Origin: Saccharum officinarum
Taxonomy: Eukaryota > Streptophyta > Magnoliopsida > Poales > Poaceae
Reading direction: 5' to 3'
Length of the DNA stretch: 64,000 bases
Assembly (NCBI GenBank): GCA_020631735.1
Contig: CM036225.1
Location: 65,584,662 to 65,648,661, forward strand
Of the stretch, positions 11,041 through 25,570 are shown piece after piece. The position numbers and the translations under genes were made by a program. How positions within the stretch are numbered: the first letter of the stretch is position 1; every line of letters starts with the position of its first letter. Below the pieces are notes generated by a model, which worked only from the letters and a program-made list of their open reading frames with translations, was not told the origin of the DNA and made no database searches.

Positions 11041-14000
11041 GTGATCGCTTCACCCCGTAAGTTACCCGCCCCGCTCTAATCTCTCGCGTGGCTTTCCCAC
11101 TCCGCGGAACCGACGCCCGCACACAACGGGCCACGATCACCTGCAAGTCTGCGACTCACTCGAGGAAAAGAAAAAGAAGAATCTTCTCCTCCGCTCCAAA
11201 TCTCGCAGTTCTCTCGCCCTCGCCAACCCTTGCATCGGCCGCAGGCCGCAGGCCGCCGCCCGCCACCCTCACCAGGTTTTTGCCACCGGTGCCGCCTGGC
11301 TGCCGGTCCCAGGCCCCAGTCCGTCCACCTTGAGAAATAGGACCGCCGCAGGCGCGACCTTGCTCCTCCATGGCCGCCTGCGGGCGCGAGCGCCGCCGCG
11401 GGCACGACCTCCCCTCCCCTCCTCCATGGCCAGCGCGACCTCAGGTGCAGATGCAGCCGCCGGCCTCAGTCGTCTTTGGCCGCGGCAGCACTGGAGGCTG
11501 CTGCCGCTGCGAGCGCCAGGGAAGGGTCCAATGGACGTCCGCGACGCGCAGGCCAAGGCGCGGGACAGCCGCCGGCCTCAGGGGAGGCGTCGTCGTCTTC
11601 GGAGTGCAAGGCATTCGATTCGTCCCAACCCTCATCCTCATCCCGCGTGTTCAGGTAAGCGATTCTGTCAATTATTGTGATCTGCCCTTTCAATCTTCAA
11701 GATTCGCCTACCACAAATCTGATTTGCCGAATGCCATGTGTACAGGTTTGTTGTGCTGGCCAGGGAAGGAATGCTTGTGTCGACATGCTAATCCTCGGAG
11801 CTATGTGGTCGCTATTGGATCGTCTCCGGCCTCCGCCCCTGGGTTGGAATTGGAAGGACGCAGGATGCTGGCGGCGGCGTCGAGTTCAAGAGGGTGGACG
11901 ATGAGGTGGCTGGGATGAAGGCGAAGGTGCTTACCACGCAGCGGCGGCTGATGTGCGATCTGGAGGTGCTACCTCTGGTGGAGGCCGCCGCAAGTGCGAA
12001 GAGCATCAATGGGAATGGCACCTGCCGTCGAGCTGAGCTGCGTGGGTTCCGACAGGTTGTGGCAGCTAAGATGGTGGTTGCTTTTGATGTGGATGAAGGT
12101 ACGTGAAATAATTATGACATAGAGTTGTGCATTTGAAATTGTCAGCTGTGCATTTGTAGTGTTTGTAGTCGAATGCATTGACTGTTTTAGTAGTATTAGT
12201 GGGCCAAAATCAGAGATTTGCAAATAATACACTGAGAGAACATAGTGCCCCTTCTATCGCGCTCGGAAATGTAGTAATAGTTCCTTTGGATGCAGAAGCC
12301 TCTGTGTTGGTTTGTTTATGACTAAGATACTCCTGAAGGTTAGGGCCTTTGAATCAAGTACTTTCTAAGATGGCGTTTGGTTCTATGACTGTATATCATC
12401 ATTTATGGCTTCTGTGTATATTGTCATTCCTTTTGACGCAATTGAGGTACATAATATATACATCCCTATGTCTGCATCCATATGGAGGTAGCAGCTTTAG
12501 ATGGCTCCACTGCTTGTGATTTTTGTCACACAAATTCAGTGCCACCAACTTCACCAGCTTAAATTAATGGCGTGTGTATGCAAATTCGGCCATAGCGGCA
12601 TGCACGACTGTTCTGCAATTGGATGGAGCCTGCGATTGACAGGAAGATGGGAGGCAGCAGCTGTTCTGCGGCAGGGTGATTGGAGGTGATGAGCATCCTT
12701 CAATTCAATTCTTTGGATACTCACTGATTTAAGCTTTTAGTACCCTTGACTCGACTTCGTTTCTGCAGCAACAGTAATAAGCGACTAAATTGAGATGCCA
12801 CTTGACAAGGCTGACAAATCAGCCCTTGGAACAGCTGCAAAGGTAACTAATAGTGGTGTTCCAGATAGCGACCAGATAATAGAGATGTTTCACATGCATT
12901 CAGTTTTCAAAAAAGCCAATTAGATAATGTCTGAACTGAAGCAGAACTGCATAGAGGCTATTTTCATAACTGCTATTTTTTTCTAGAATTTGGTGGTGCT
13001 ATATTGCACAGGTTTCTTGCTTTTCATCACTGCTATATTGTCTATTCCTAAAATGCATTTTAGATTAATAGATTGATCCTGTAAAGGTTTTTTTTGTTTT
13101 GTTTTACCCTGCATTAAGTAAATTCTGTTTTAAGTATTGTCTATTTTAATGATGCAGTTTGCTGCTGTCCAGACTATGGATACTGAGCTTACCTTGTATA
13201 AACCTTGGCACGCAGGATGCAAAATATGGTTTCAATATTGGCAGAGCAACCAATGCTATTTTTAATGATTTTGCATTGCTCTGCCTACGATTTTGACAGC
13301 TTGGTGGTAAATCCCGTGGAACCTAGGAGGATGAGTCATAGCACCCGTCGCCGCTGGCCTCCCAAGATCGTGCTCCTCTGCCAGTGCTGCCTACGCTGAG
13401 GCAGTCATCCTACGATCCCAAGAGCAACCGCGTCCGCTACCTGTTCGTCGTGATCTTCTCTTGTTCAGGTTGGAAAGCTTCACGATCACCACTAAGATAG
13501 GAAAATTTCTTGCTCCCCTATTTGCTTTATTTGATCTGATTAGATGTTTTACACAATTAGATGTTTTATACACAATTTTAATGTCTGTTCGGATTGCGAC
13601 GAAATTGCATCCAGCGGTCCAGCGGGGCATCATGTTGCCATTAATAACTCCTAAGCCCTCCTTAGGTATTGACAAAAGCCCTGAACAGATCTGGTTTGCC
13701 CTTTTCTTTCCAATACCTGTATATCGAATGGGATTCTCCTTGAATTGAATGATCACAAATTAAGCCTACAGCTTGTGATCAACATATACCACGATAAGGA
13801 GCTTGTGATCGTAACTCTTGGTTTTTTTATCTGATGAACTAGCAGCAGTCGGTCTTGTACATTGAAACTATTTTTTTCATCCTCAGTTATTTTCCTGTTC
13901 TCTGAATCTTGCTAGCAAAATTAGCCAACAGCCCAACACTTCTCGGTCCTAAGGTTATATCATGTAAATTTAATTTTCCATGCTGTGATGTATAACCTGG

Positions 14001-15560
14001 CCTATGTTGCTGAAGAAACATTTGTTTCTGTGTTCATGCCTTCAATGTTTTGATCCCAATTTTTGTCTGGCAATGTATGGCTGTTGATGTCACTTTCCTT
14101 CAATGTTTTGATCCCAATTTTGTCCCTAATTCAAAGACAAAAGTGTGTATTTGATGTTAGTCTTCGGAATCCATACAATATTCTGATATCTATCGTCTAT
14201 CTTATAACATTTTTTTTATTCTGAAGGGTTAAGCTGTTCGGGGGATGGATACGTGCCTTCCAGGTGAGAATCTAGAACTTTATTCTTAAACCAAGTGGAG
14301 CTCTATTATGATGTTATCGAGTAAAAGCAACAAATTATTTCTGAAAGTAAACTTGTCCTGCAGTACCACTTAGGTAGATTGTTCATTCTTTTATATATTG
14401 CAGGGCCCTTTGTCATTTGTTTCATTCCCTCTATGGTCTCAGGTGTGCCCTATGATCCAAACCATGCTTAGTATTTTATACAGCACATTCCACCAAGATC
14501 AACAGCTAAGCAGCATGTCATTCTTCTGACCTTCTGTTGTTTTTGTCTACTTCACATCTCCTAAAATTTTTTGTTGATTGATTTAAAATTGTTGCTTGTG
14601 CACCTCGTTAGTTTTGGAGCTGGAGCCTAAATTACAGAACCTAGATCTCATGATTCCTTCTTGCAGGTTTCAGAGAGTATTTCTGATTTAGTGAATGCAC
14701 TGCAAATGACATCTCTGTCCATGGAGAATAGGTTTCTTGAGAAAACGTACTCTGAATGATAAGTTCATAAAAAATTTAACTACATCCCCTTAGGTATGTT
14801 GTATTTTATTTTCAGTGTGTTAATGAGGGGCAAAACATTTTCAACGAGGAATGTCACAGATTTAATAAATTTTTCCTGAGGGGCAAAATCTCTAGGCATA
14901 ACTACATCTCTGTCCATGGCTATTTAAAATTTTCACTAGAGGAGAGACATTATCTGTTATTTTTCTTTTGGCTTGACATGTTTTTGTTTCTTTCTTTCTG
15001 GTTTTTTCTCAAGATCTCTCATAAAATAGAAGCTGATATATTAGGAAATTCCTAGCTACAGGTTCATCTCTGATTTCTCTCTCCCTCTCATTCTTCTCTT
15101 CATTTACCTGTAAAGACAATTCTCCCTTCCTTTACCTGTAAGGTTATCTTCAGTGCTTATTAATTGCAATGAAATGACATGATAATGCAGACCATGCTAA
15201 ACCTTCATATTAAGGTCTTTTGCAATCATTCACCTTAACAGGGAACTTGTTGTTGGTACTGTTTAATGATGAACTAATCAATCAAAATCTACTAGCCTCA
15301 AGGTAGCGGCTATAACGCAGGCATCAATGAAAAGATGTTCTAAACAGTGGTCTTGTTTGGCAACAACAGTTAGCCCTTGCCTTAACAGCATCGTGAATCA
15401 GTGGCTGCAGTGGGGGCGGATTTTGGGGCGAGCAGGCGACCCATATCATGGTGAGTTGAGAAGCCAGGATGTGGTCTGCTATGTTGGGTGTTGGCTATTG
15501 TGGTTGCTGGCATAGGGGTGGGACAAGAAGCGGGAGATAAATGCATATTTCACTCTCCCT
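11041..15560 (+). other. Transcript-like or gene-fragment region, unidentified
   Basis: The interval starts with a GC-rich block (about 11090-11640) rich in Arg/Ala/Pro frames and ending in a donor-like TTCAG/GTAAGC at 11650. It continues as AT-rich sequence with short exon-like pieces bounded by plausible splice sites: around 11880-12100, 12790-12840, 13320-13470, 14226-14262, 14404-14441 and 14669-14757. No single long frame exists and I recognise no domain. It could be a non-coding transcript, a decayed gene, or several exons captured by a Helitron, whose likely 3' end lies at 31,100 beyond the LARD insertion. Capture is inference; no parent gene can be named. Confidence 0.3.
14039..14121. 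repeat. Short direct repeat in the gene-fragment region
   Basis: CCTTCAATGTTTTGATCCCA followed by ATTTT occurs at 14039-14063 and again at 14097-14121, a 58-bp step. It looks like a local duplication in non-coding sequence. Confidence 0.75.
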
Positions 15561-16020
15561 TCAGCACATTGGAAGTCTCTGTGGTCTAAAATATCGCTAT
15601 GTTTAGTTCATAATTAGCTTAGAGTAAATTTCCTATTAAAGCCAGACTGATTCACCTGAACCTGCAACAGTTCTGCTCTAAATGCTGTCAACTCAGAAAG
15701 AATTTGTAAAGCATGCTTCCTCTTAAATCAGTTCACATCAAAATGTTCAACCTCCTTTCATGCAGATGGGAAAGATAAGTGGCTTTCATTTTTATGTGTC
15801 CAGTTGGCCATTCGAAGGCCTAGGATGTAATCATGTATCAAATTTTTATTTTTGTAGCCTATCAATCAACAGATTTTGGTCTAGCATATCAATCAATGGT
15901 GTGAACTTGATTGTTCTAATTTCACAGAAGAACTTGAGTTATATTTTAATTGTTCCATCCATTCATGTAATAATATTGATGTTTGGATACCATATCTTGA
16001 AGTATCATTTTTTTAGTAAC
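15561..16020. other. AT-rich spacer left of the LARD insertion
   Basis: I see no gene or repeat end here. The sequence runs to the insertion point of the 15-kb LTR element and resumes at 31032. Confidence 0.5.
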
Positions 16021-16025
16021 AGTAC
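16021..16025. repeat. Target-site duplication AGTAC of the 15-kb LTR element (second copy 31027-31031)
   Basis: The 5-bp word AGTAC lies immediately outside the left LTR (16021-16025) and right LTR (31027-31031). A 5-bp duplication is the usual integrase footprint of plant LTR retrotransposons and fixes the element borders. Confidence 0.92.
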
Positions 16026-19000
16026 TGTAACGGAACCGTCCAAATTATAAGAGCACAAGTACAAAAACAATCACCGAAATGATCAAATTTTCGCACTTGA
16101 GCCCATATAACTCCGGTAGTCCAATGAAATCACGAGGGATTTCAAACCAACCAACATACAAGCCAAGATCGTAGTGATTCAACATAACAAGTCACATGTT
16201 ACAACCATTTCGCAAGTAATTCAATATACATCGGAGTTCAACATAGTTATTACAACTTAAGTTCAAAAGTAGCGGAAGCAAAGTAATTTGAAACTAACAT
16301 TAATCTTATTTCAAATACATGCCAGTACCACGGTCGACTTCCAACCAAAAGCATTAGAGATAAGATAAATAAGAAGGATCATGCCCGTGATCACACTCCG
16401 CCTCTATGGCAGGAGCCAACCAACTCTTGCAGCCGCCATGATACATCACAACCTGCAACAAGTGGGGATAAAACCCTGAGTACGACAAAGTACTCAGCTA
16501 GACTTACCCGTCAGAAACCAGAAATAAGGTGACACCAAGGATCATGCAAGGCTGATATAAAGTGGGCTGGCTTGACAACATTTTGCATAAAAGCTTAATA
16601 TAGATGATCAATCATTAATGCTTAAGCATCAAGTTAATTATTATTAACCTATCATTTATATTAGAACCTGTACTAAAGCACTCACTTTATTAGGAGCAAA
16701 CAATATTAACCATAGCAGGTATAAATTGAGGCAACCTTTTCATCGTGATCCAATTAACCATCCGTTCAATTTAATGGAATCTACGTTGCCGCTGCTCAAG
16801 TCAAGTGCTCACTAACCGGGAGCGACGGCGATTCGAATCGAATTCCTATCCAGCTGGAGGGGTATTTCTAACACTCACCGTGCAGACCCCTGCCAGGGTC
16901 GCACAGGCCACCGTTTCATATGATTCAGGAATCACGGGTCCGAATGATGTCGCGACCCCAAGGGCGACACTCTGCCAGGTGATAGGGACTCTAACCCCCC
17001 TTGGTCTCACGCCAATGTCCCCAAGCACATCCTTTCTCTCCTCCAAGAAGCAACCTACCATTCGATTCCCGGCCTGAACCACATTACTCGGCTTCGCGGT
17101 CGGAACGGCTTATCCGGCCAACTAAGTGTTAGACTGCGTTCAACATGACTCAAGGACGTACAGCGAATCGGTCCTTAAACGACTCAGACGGGGATAGATT
17201 CACACCCAAGACCTCCATGCCTTGTCGCTTCACTATCATCATCCCGCCCGGTCTTATTTTATTTTATTAACACATGGTTCCTTTCCACGATAGCAAATAT
17301 AGCCAACCGTGCCATATATGAATATCCCTATATCTCGCAGGTGACAGGAAATCACCTGACTTCTACCGCTTAAAGCAGGGCTAAGCATCTACTCGATCCT
17401 AATCTATGTAGGATTCAAGGATTCATATATCTGGACAAGGAATGATATAATGCAGCAAGGGTTTCCAACCAACTTCTATCACTTAATGCAACAATACTTA
17501 TAACATATATAGAATTAATTGCTTTAAAGATAGGAGGCTTATAATGCTCCGGGGCTTGCCTGGGATCCGACTCAAGTTAGAGTATGTCAGATGAAATCTG
17601 CTTGGCGAGCATCTTCCAATCTACCACTTGTCCGATCCTTCGATCTTCGGGATGGATCCACCAACTCCATCTTCGAATTTGGCTCCACCTTAGATCCTTC
17701 ACGCGTTTCTGCTAGCGTACCTAAATGAGGTGCAACAATGCATATGTATGAATGCATAGAAGTGCAATAAACAAAGTAATCAAGCAAGCATACCAAAGTT
17801 CACATAAACCCTAGAGCTAATTAACTTAATCCTCATTAAGACATAACATAGAAGAGGGCAAACACATCAATCAAGAAATAAGTCTCACAAGATCACAGGG
17901 TACCACCCAAGTATCATCAAAGATATGAGTCACCCTTCAATACCCAAGCATGACAAAGTTAATCAAAGCACTAGAACAAGAATCTGCTACTTTCTGGACT
18001 CAGTAAATCAATCATAACTGGAGATCTCTAAATCCAAATGACTTGCAAGAAGACATTATGGAAAGCTTAGGAAATTATCTACATTTCATTTACAATCATC
18101 ACAGCATGATTCCAAAGTTTCACATGTCGAATTTACACAAACACAGAAACTGGTCTAGCAAGACAGAGAGCAAGCAATTCTGTAACCCAACTTTAAATAG
18201 CTATAACTCCTAAACCACATGGCCAAATGCCACCAAATTTTTAACAGCAGTTAGATCATGAAATTCACAACAACTTTGTTATAGCACACAAGACATGAAA
18301 ACATCATTTACATAGGGTAATTAACAATATCCTCAAATCTGTTCAGAAACCTCATTTTGCAAGAAATAATTATTAACTTATGTTGCAAACATATAATTAG
18401 ACAAAACCAACTTTACCAACATGTCACACAAGACTAATGAACACCAGAAAACATAGTGCCCAATACTAAATAATTTCTTTTAATGTATTTTCTTAATTTA
18501 TTTAGATAATTAGGTGGAATTATGAACACCTATCAAAAGTGCACAATAAATTCTACAAAAATTACAGTGGCTCACATATCCTCTCAATAGTCTACTGTAC
18601 AAATTTCACTCCAATTGGATATGTATAGCAACCTCTATGAAAAAGACAAGTTGCTAAAGCAAGAATTCATGTGAAAGTAAATTAAACCTAAAACTCAATA
18701 TTTTCTGTGAACACAAGGCCATATTATGAATCAATATGATAGAGAAACATCATACTAAGGTAATGGAACAACATTTTCTATTTTATCATTTATATATTAT
18801 TTATAAGCTATTTATTAAGCCATAAACAAGTTAACTCAATAACTTGAGCATACAGCAAGCAATGGCTATGAAATCTATACCACAGTACATCCATAGCATG
18901 ACAAGCCTACCATAAAAATTTCACATCATTTTGAGCAACACAACTCAAGATATAAAATGACAAGTAATATAATATAGTTTTTCCTTATTTATCAAGGTCA

Positions 19001-21467
19001 AATCACAACTTTAAGAAAACAGTGAACAAGTAGTGTGTTTAATATTTTTCCTAGCAAGTACATGTCATCACAAAATTAACAAAACCAGAATCACCATTTT
19101 TGGGGTTCTAAAACTCCAGATCTTGCTCGGGTCAAGTTTATAAGCATTTCTAGAGTATTTTTAAAACTTAAATAAAGACATTAGAAAATACCTACAAACA
19201 TGTAACATATTATGGCTCCACTGCATAGATCTCTTCTCAAGGTTTCCAAAAAGTCCACACTTACCATTTTTGGACTTTCCTAGTAGGAGATATGAATTTT
19301 AGAGACTTAACAAAATTCTGAAATTCAAAAACGAATTTATCTACTACACCCTAGATCTGCCAGGTGCACCCGGACGTGTACCCCAACTATGCCTCACATA
19401 ACGATGACATGCGGGGCCTGCTGCTCGGTTGGGCCCACCTGTCATGCTCACACACCGAGAGACAGAGAGAGGGGAAGCCGGCCTTCAACCTCAGGCGCCG
19501 GAAGCAGAGGACGGCGGCGAGGTGGGCTCGGCCGACCGGCGGGACGGCGCTCCGACGACGAATGGCGGTGGTGGAGTGACAGGAGGCTCGCGCGCGTGCA
19601 TGGCAGCATCGGCTCGACCAATCATGGTCGGTGGCAGCTCGGTCGTGTTCGCGGTGGCCGAAGAAGGGAACGGAGCAGAGGCATCGAAAAACGGTCGATT
19701 GCCGGCGCGGTGGTCGATGACGATGGAGGAGAAGTGGTGGGGAGCATCCACGGGCCCGGGCGCATCTCCGAGCAGCCATGGCTCGACCAGAGGTGGCCCC
19801 TGGCCCCCTGGCCACGTGCTACCCCATCGGCGGCGGACATGGTGTCGGTGGCCGTGTGATAGGGTGGCTAGGAGCGGTCGGGGATGGGTGCGGTGGCTAC
19901 AGCAAGGAGAGGCAGAGGTGGTGGTGTGCTTGATTGGGATGGAAAGAGAGCACAACAGTGATTGGGGTGGGAGCTTCAACGCACGGCAATGGCGGCTCTG
20001 GCGGCTAGCGACCATGGATCGGCCAGAGAGCGAGGGGGAAGCAAGCGAGAGCGTGTGAGGCGAGAGTGGGAGATGGGGAGCTCGGTCTCGGCCTCTCCCA
20101 GTGACCCAAGTCCACGGGACGCGCGGTAGCGAGTAGGGCACGCGGCAGCATCGGCGGGCGCGCTCTGGGCATGAGCGCCACGTCCGGACGCGCGTCGTCC
20201 ATGGAGGCAAAATGTCGAGCACGTGGCAAGCGCGGTTCAGCCCGACTTCGGATCCGATTTTAGCATATTCCAGCGAGATTCGGAACAGACGCCCTATACA
20301 AAAGATCTTCATCTTTATCTGGTCTACCAACTTGATTAAGGGTGATAGGCCATTAGAGCAACATATTAGGTGGTAATTAGGCTCCAAAGTCGACACTGTC
20401 AGTGACTTGATAGTGATTAAGCTTTGCTCGGTTTTCACTAGTTTTGAGGTGCCAAACTTGATCCAACGAATTCCAACTTTTTACATGTTCTTCTCCAAGG
20501 AATATATTCCAACTTTTATATTTGGCTCAATTTAAGTTGCTTAACAAAAATTGGAGAACGCGGAATGCCAATCGGTATTGGTGCTGAAATTCCTGGACTT
20601 GGAATATTTCTAAGTCTGAACAAACTGCCGCAGATTCAAACTTTGGGCCATGGTTTGACTTATTTCCAAGCTAAATCATGGTATGCTCCAAAAACAAAGT
20701 TTGTTGCACACAACTCAAGCTACAACTTTTATTAAAGGATCGTGGACTGGTTCAGCATGGTTATGGAGATAAAGATCACCAAACATGTCAACTCATTACT
20801 ACTAACTCAGGACTTAGAATATTTTTCTAAGTGCTGAAAACAGCAGCTGAATCCACATTGTGATCTCTATTTGACTAGGTTAGAGTCCAAACTAGCTCTT
20901 GACCATTAAATAAAGTTTGTTCTACACAAGATGAACTACAACTTTTGTTTAAGGTCAAACCTCATAACTGGCACAGAAGTTAAACTTTCACTTTGGTCAA
21001 AGTATCAACTCGATAAAGCCGAAACTAGGGTTTTAGGCCAATCGGGGCAATTTCTTGACATTTGCTCAACATGAACCCTTCATAACTTTTGTTGTAGAGT
21101 TCATCTAGAGTCATTTGGGTAAAGTTGTAAAGCTTGGTTGATGATCTATAGTTCCATTAACTAATGGGGCAAATTCCAATAGGAATGGAACTTATCATTT
21201 CATGTGACTTTTTGATTTCAAACTCCATGAAACTTTTCTAGGGGTCACTATAGATAGTTATTGAGGTGAGACATGTGAAGATACTTTGATAGCAACACCC
21301 AAGCATATATCTTTTAATTGAGCCTATATGTAAGCGAGGGTGCAACCTCCAACTTTAGGTTAGGCTCATCTCCATAGGTTGACCTTGACATCATCATCTC
21401 TACTTAATCTGTCCTATTTAAGCTCAAACCCATTACTTAGTGAATGATAAACACCTGGGGTGTTACA
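16026..21467 (-). repeat. LARD LTR, 3' copy (5,442 bp)
   Basis: Same length as and almost identical to 25585-31026. The outer parts are AT-rich. A GC-rich block at about 19364-20250 keeps a 315-codon minus-strand frame open (19491-20438). On the minus strand a TATAAAAG word (complement of 20513-20520) precedes this block and could be the promoter, making the GC-rich block the start of the transcript; that is a guess. No protein family is recognised in the 315-codon frame. Confidence 0.9.
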
Positions 21468-21480
21468 GCCCTCCCCCCTT
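21468..21480 (-). other. Polypurine tract of the LARD
   Basis: Read on the minus strand this is AAGGGGGGAGGGC, directly next to the LTR start TGTAACACCCC. It is the expected primer for plus-strand DNA synthesis. It is followed outward by a conserved word, GAATCGCGTCCCGAGATT on the plus strand, that is nearly the same in the chromovirus. Confidence 0.85.
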
Positions 21481-24400
21481 AAAAGAATCGCGTCCCGAGA
21501 TTCGGAATGGAAAACCTTTTAAGGAAGAGAGACACATTATCTAGTTCCCATCATCCGCTATAGCATTCGGCTACAAAGCTTTGACATTGGTGGAATTAAT
21601 TTGGTCAAGGTATTTTCTGAAACTTGCTCTTCATGGTAAAATTTGTCTGAAGAATTCCCTTCATTGACTTCCATGAAGCATTGTTACTTTGGGAGGAATC
21701 CAAGACAACGCAGTACTTCGTTCCAGTCTACAGAGATCATTTGACCCATAAGCTAACCACTCATAAGTATCTAATTCTTTAGTGAATCACAGCATAGGCC
21801 ATATGAACTTTACACTAGACTGAAATCTTCAGAAGTATACTAATTAAAATGACTCTATGTTCACAAAGTTTGAAAAGCAGTCCTCTACCAAAATGGCTTG
21901 AGCACAACCTTCCAAAAGGGTGAGATCATAGACGACAAATATACTCTGAGGCTAGAGGATACTGACTAACCAATAGACAGGGTCGATGTTGGTCGTAAAT
22001 GTTTATTCATTTAGACACCAACAATGGAAACTACTTGAGGTTCCATGTGTGCAGTTCTCTTTCTCTGATGACAACACTGTATTATCTGAGTCTGTTGATG
22101 GGTTAGTGAATGTGATAGTTGACTCTGTCGGCTTCGTATTTCTGCCAAATGTTACCTAAGAAGATTCTCTTATCCAATGGCAACAGTTATCTAGGTTGAA
22201 TCAGATGCAACCTCTTAGGTAAAAACATTTATAAGGTACCAAAGTATGTCATCATTGGAAAATAATTCCTAAAGAAAGATGTAACGAGGCCTTAAGGACA
22301 ACAAAAGTTGTAATATTTACTAAACCGCGGGAAGTAGTCTACCACCAAGCGGTTGAGTAAAATTTTCCTTTATGACTTAGTTGCACTATAAGTTGAGTTG
22401 ACTTGCAGTATAACAACTTTGTCAGGCCAACTTTCACCTGGAGGCTTCCTTTTTAGGATCAATCAGTAGCTCTTAGATGGGAAATCTGTTGTTTAACACT
22501 TTTCAAATTGCTTTTGATACGTGATGGTATACATTGATTTGCAGAGACCAAGGCTGCTCGTACATTAGGGATACGAGAAAGCAAAAGCAAATGAAAGAGT
22601 GTAAACTAGTATCTGTGAGACCTCAAATGGTCATCCAACAGCAGATCTCGACTATTAAATTACATATCAATTCGAGGATGCACACGCTTTGAACTTGCGG
22701 GTTACTTTTGCAAGGCAAAACACATACTTTATCTACTTCTTCACCTTAGCTGATAGAACATCTTGCACTATCTGTGTGATTGTCCAAGATGGAATTGACT
22801 TGATCATAATGGCTCCGGAAGATAGAGTATCACTCAAGTTGTTGGCTAGTTGATTAACTTCTTGTTGGTTATTGCTCTGTAAGACATAGCCTTCATAGCT
22901 ACCAAAGAGTCGTTACCTAGCTGGAGATTAACCTTTCTATTGGTAACTAATTAGTTGTCTCTCAACACTAAAAAGTTCCAAATCTTCATTCTTGATCACA
23001 ATAATTGCGGTTGATACAAAGCAGATGGTTGCCATTGAAGTCAGCAAATAAGGAGTCACACCAGAGATGGTTGATTTCGATGGTGTGGTCATTATGCATA
23101 CAAAGGTTAAGATTTGCATAATGTGACGATTGATTCTTATCCAACGAATAACTTGTCCAATAGTAAGTGTTGTGTGTCCTTTTTATCAAACCGAGATGAG
23201 ATACTTTGCTCACTAGATGACGTTCGTCAATACTGGGATAACTAAGTAGAGTCACATGTCTACCACCTATTGCAGTCTGTTAATGTTTATGTCGGTGACC
23301 TGTTCTTCAAAGGTTATCTTCTTAGCAACTTCAGAAGGAAACTCCACTACTTTCGGTCTAAGATATGGATCTTACGATATGATATGGGGAGATAACCAAG
23401 GAAGAGTTCACCTAAGAATAACACGTAGATATTGTTTCGCAATGGGTCATGACTAGAAACCACGATACCAGCGCGTGCCCAGTAGCACAACCATGTGCCG
23501 GCCGGTCACAAGGAGGCCCTAGGTTTCGTCGCGGCACCGTTAGCTGCTACTCATAACACCATTACCGATCACACCACCAAGGTGAAATTTCAAGTGACAC
23601 AATTTGGGTGGTAAAAACAAGCATTATACAAGGAGATATAGCAAGTAAAGGTAGTCATAAGGTTTAAAATCAATGAGGAGGAGATCCGTAGATCAAACAC
23701 CTCACAAGAGATCATAGCTCAATTCCTAAAGACAACTGATCAATGGACTCTTGCTTAAATTCTATGCACGACTTGCGTCCACCAAGGTGAGTTCCAGATA
23801 GAAGATTAATAGGAGATTCATTCATGTTGGGCAACAACATGAGATCAAGATCGATAAACATCCTGAGACTTTCTAGAAAGCTTAGAAAGATGGCTACACA
23901 TTAGTTATTCATACCAAAAGCTAAATCATAGGTTAGCATGGTCAAACATGCTGATGTTTCAGATCTGTACCAATATGGACAGAAAACTGACAAGAACTTC
24001 AAAATTGCATAACTGGAGTTCTAGGGGTCCAACCAGGCTGAACCTTAACTTTATGTAAAGCTTATTAAGTTGTCTATAACTTTCTTATTATCATATTAAG
24101 ATGATTTTATAGCTAACAAGGCCAAACAAGACACAGAAGACATCTCTGCCCAGATGTGGACAGATTCTGTCATTCCACTTGGCAAGCTCATAACTAGAAA
24201 TTTCGACCACAAAAATTAGTGCTATAGGACACTTTGAAAATCTTAGAAAAAGTACTACACTTCTTCTATTATTTCCAAGACATGATTCCATATGCACATA
24301 GGTCAAACAAACCAAACATTCAGACCTATTCAGAGCATAAGCAAAACCTGACAGTAAACTTCTAAAATTCATAACTCTCAAACCATAAGACCTAGGGTCA

Positions 24401-25570
24401 TGAAATTTTTGGACAAGCTATATAATTAAGTTAGCTACAACTTTGGTATTCTTCATAACTACAGAAAACACCATTATGAGCACGAAAGCATCACTACAAC
24501 AGAAGTCGTTATAGCAGCCAACGTCCTAAAAGCAAAACAAAGCTTGCCTTTGTTCTACTTAACAAGAGAGTACACAAACATGTTATTATAATAGCTCTAA
24601 ATTTTGTTACCTTAGACCAACACCAATTTAATTCATTCATAAGAATCCATAATTACTTAAGTGAGGTCTAAAGCATTGGCAAACACTTAGGTGGGCAACA
24701 TAAAGGCATTCTTGTTTAGCTTCACACAAGAAAGATAATGTAACACATTGATCACAAGTTACACACTATAGAACAAGGGTGAGAAGAGTATAGCCATGCA
24801 ATAAGCAACAATCATGAAGATGCATGCTTCGTCCTATTCGTCCTCACAAGACTGCCAACCTAAGGTGGCGATCACGTTCTATGTCGGTGGCATAACACGC
24901 ACTCTCTCAATATATAGCTAGTCGTCAGCTACATTTGACTTACGCATTCGTGGTTAGCGTACCTGCAGAAAAGTTTCATTGCAGCCCAACATTTCCCAAT
25001 ATAGCACACAATAAAAACAGAAAGGTGAAATTCTAAGCACTCCCATATACATATACCCCTGTATACGTACATGTAGTACCAAAACTACCCGAATCATTCG
25101 ATCACCCACAATTAAGTACCTTCATATATACATGTGTGTAACATGTAAATAATCCAGTAACCAAAACTAGCTCTCCCCTAGACCGAGGGTTGGACGGTCA
25201 TGCTCTCACAACTCACACTTACCTGAGCGTAGGTGCGACGTTGCATAAAAGTAAACTAGCAACATATATGGCTATTTCATATATGAAGGCTACCTCCAAT
25301 CTTACACACCGGGTAGCATAGTGTGGGAGAGTCATCACACATACATATCTTGGCCTAGGCGTAGATGCATAAATGAAAAACCCCCAAGTTAGTACTTATA
25401 TAAGCCACCTAATAATCCTTATATGGGCATAAGGAAATTGACCACTGGCATACTTAGATTTAGAATTCAATTTTCACAAACCTATATATAGCTATAAGTT
25501 CATAAAACTGATTTTATAAAACAAAACCTTTGTTTTAAATACACATATGACAAGTTTAATATTGAATCTT

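Noticed and set aside
16846..17082. Minus-strand 78-codon frame in the LARD LTR (also 26405-26641)
   Set aside because: Short, in non-coding LTR, with equally open frames on the other strand; kept only because the LTRs are nearly identical.
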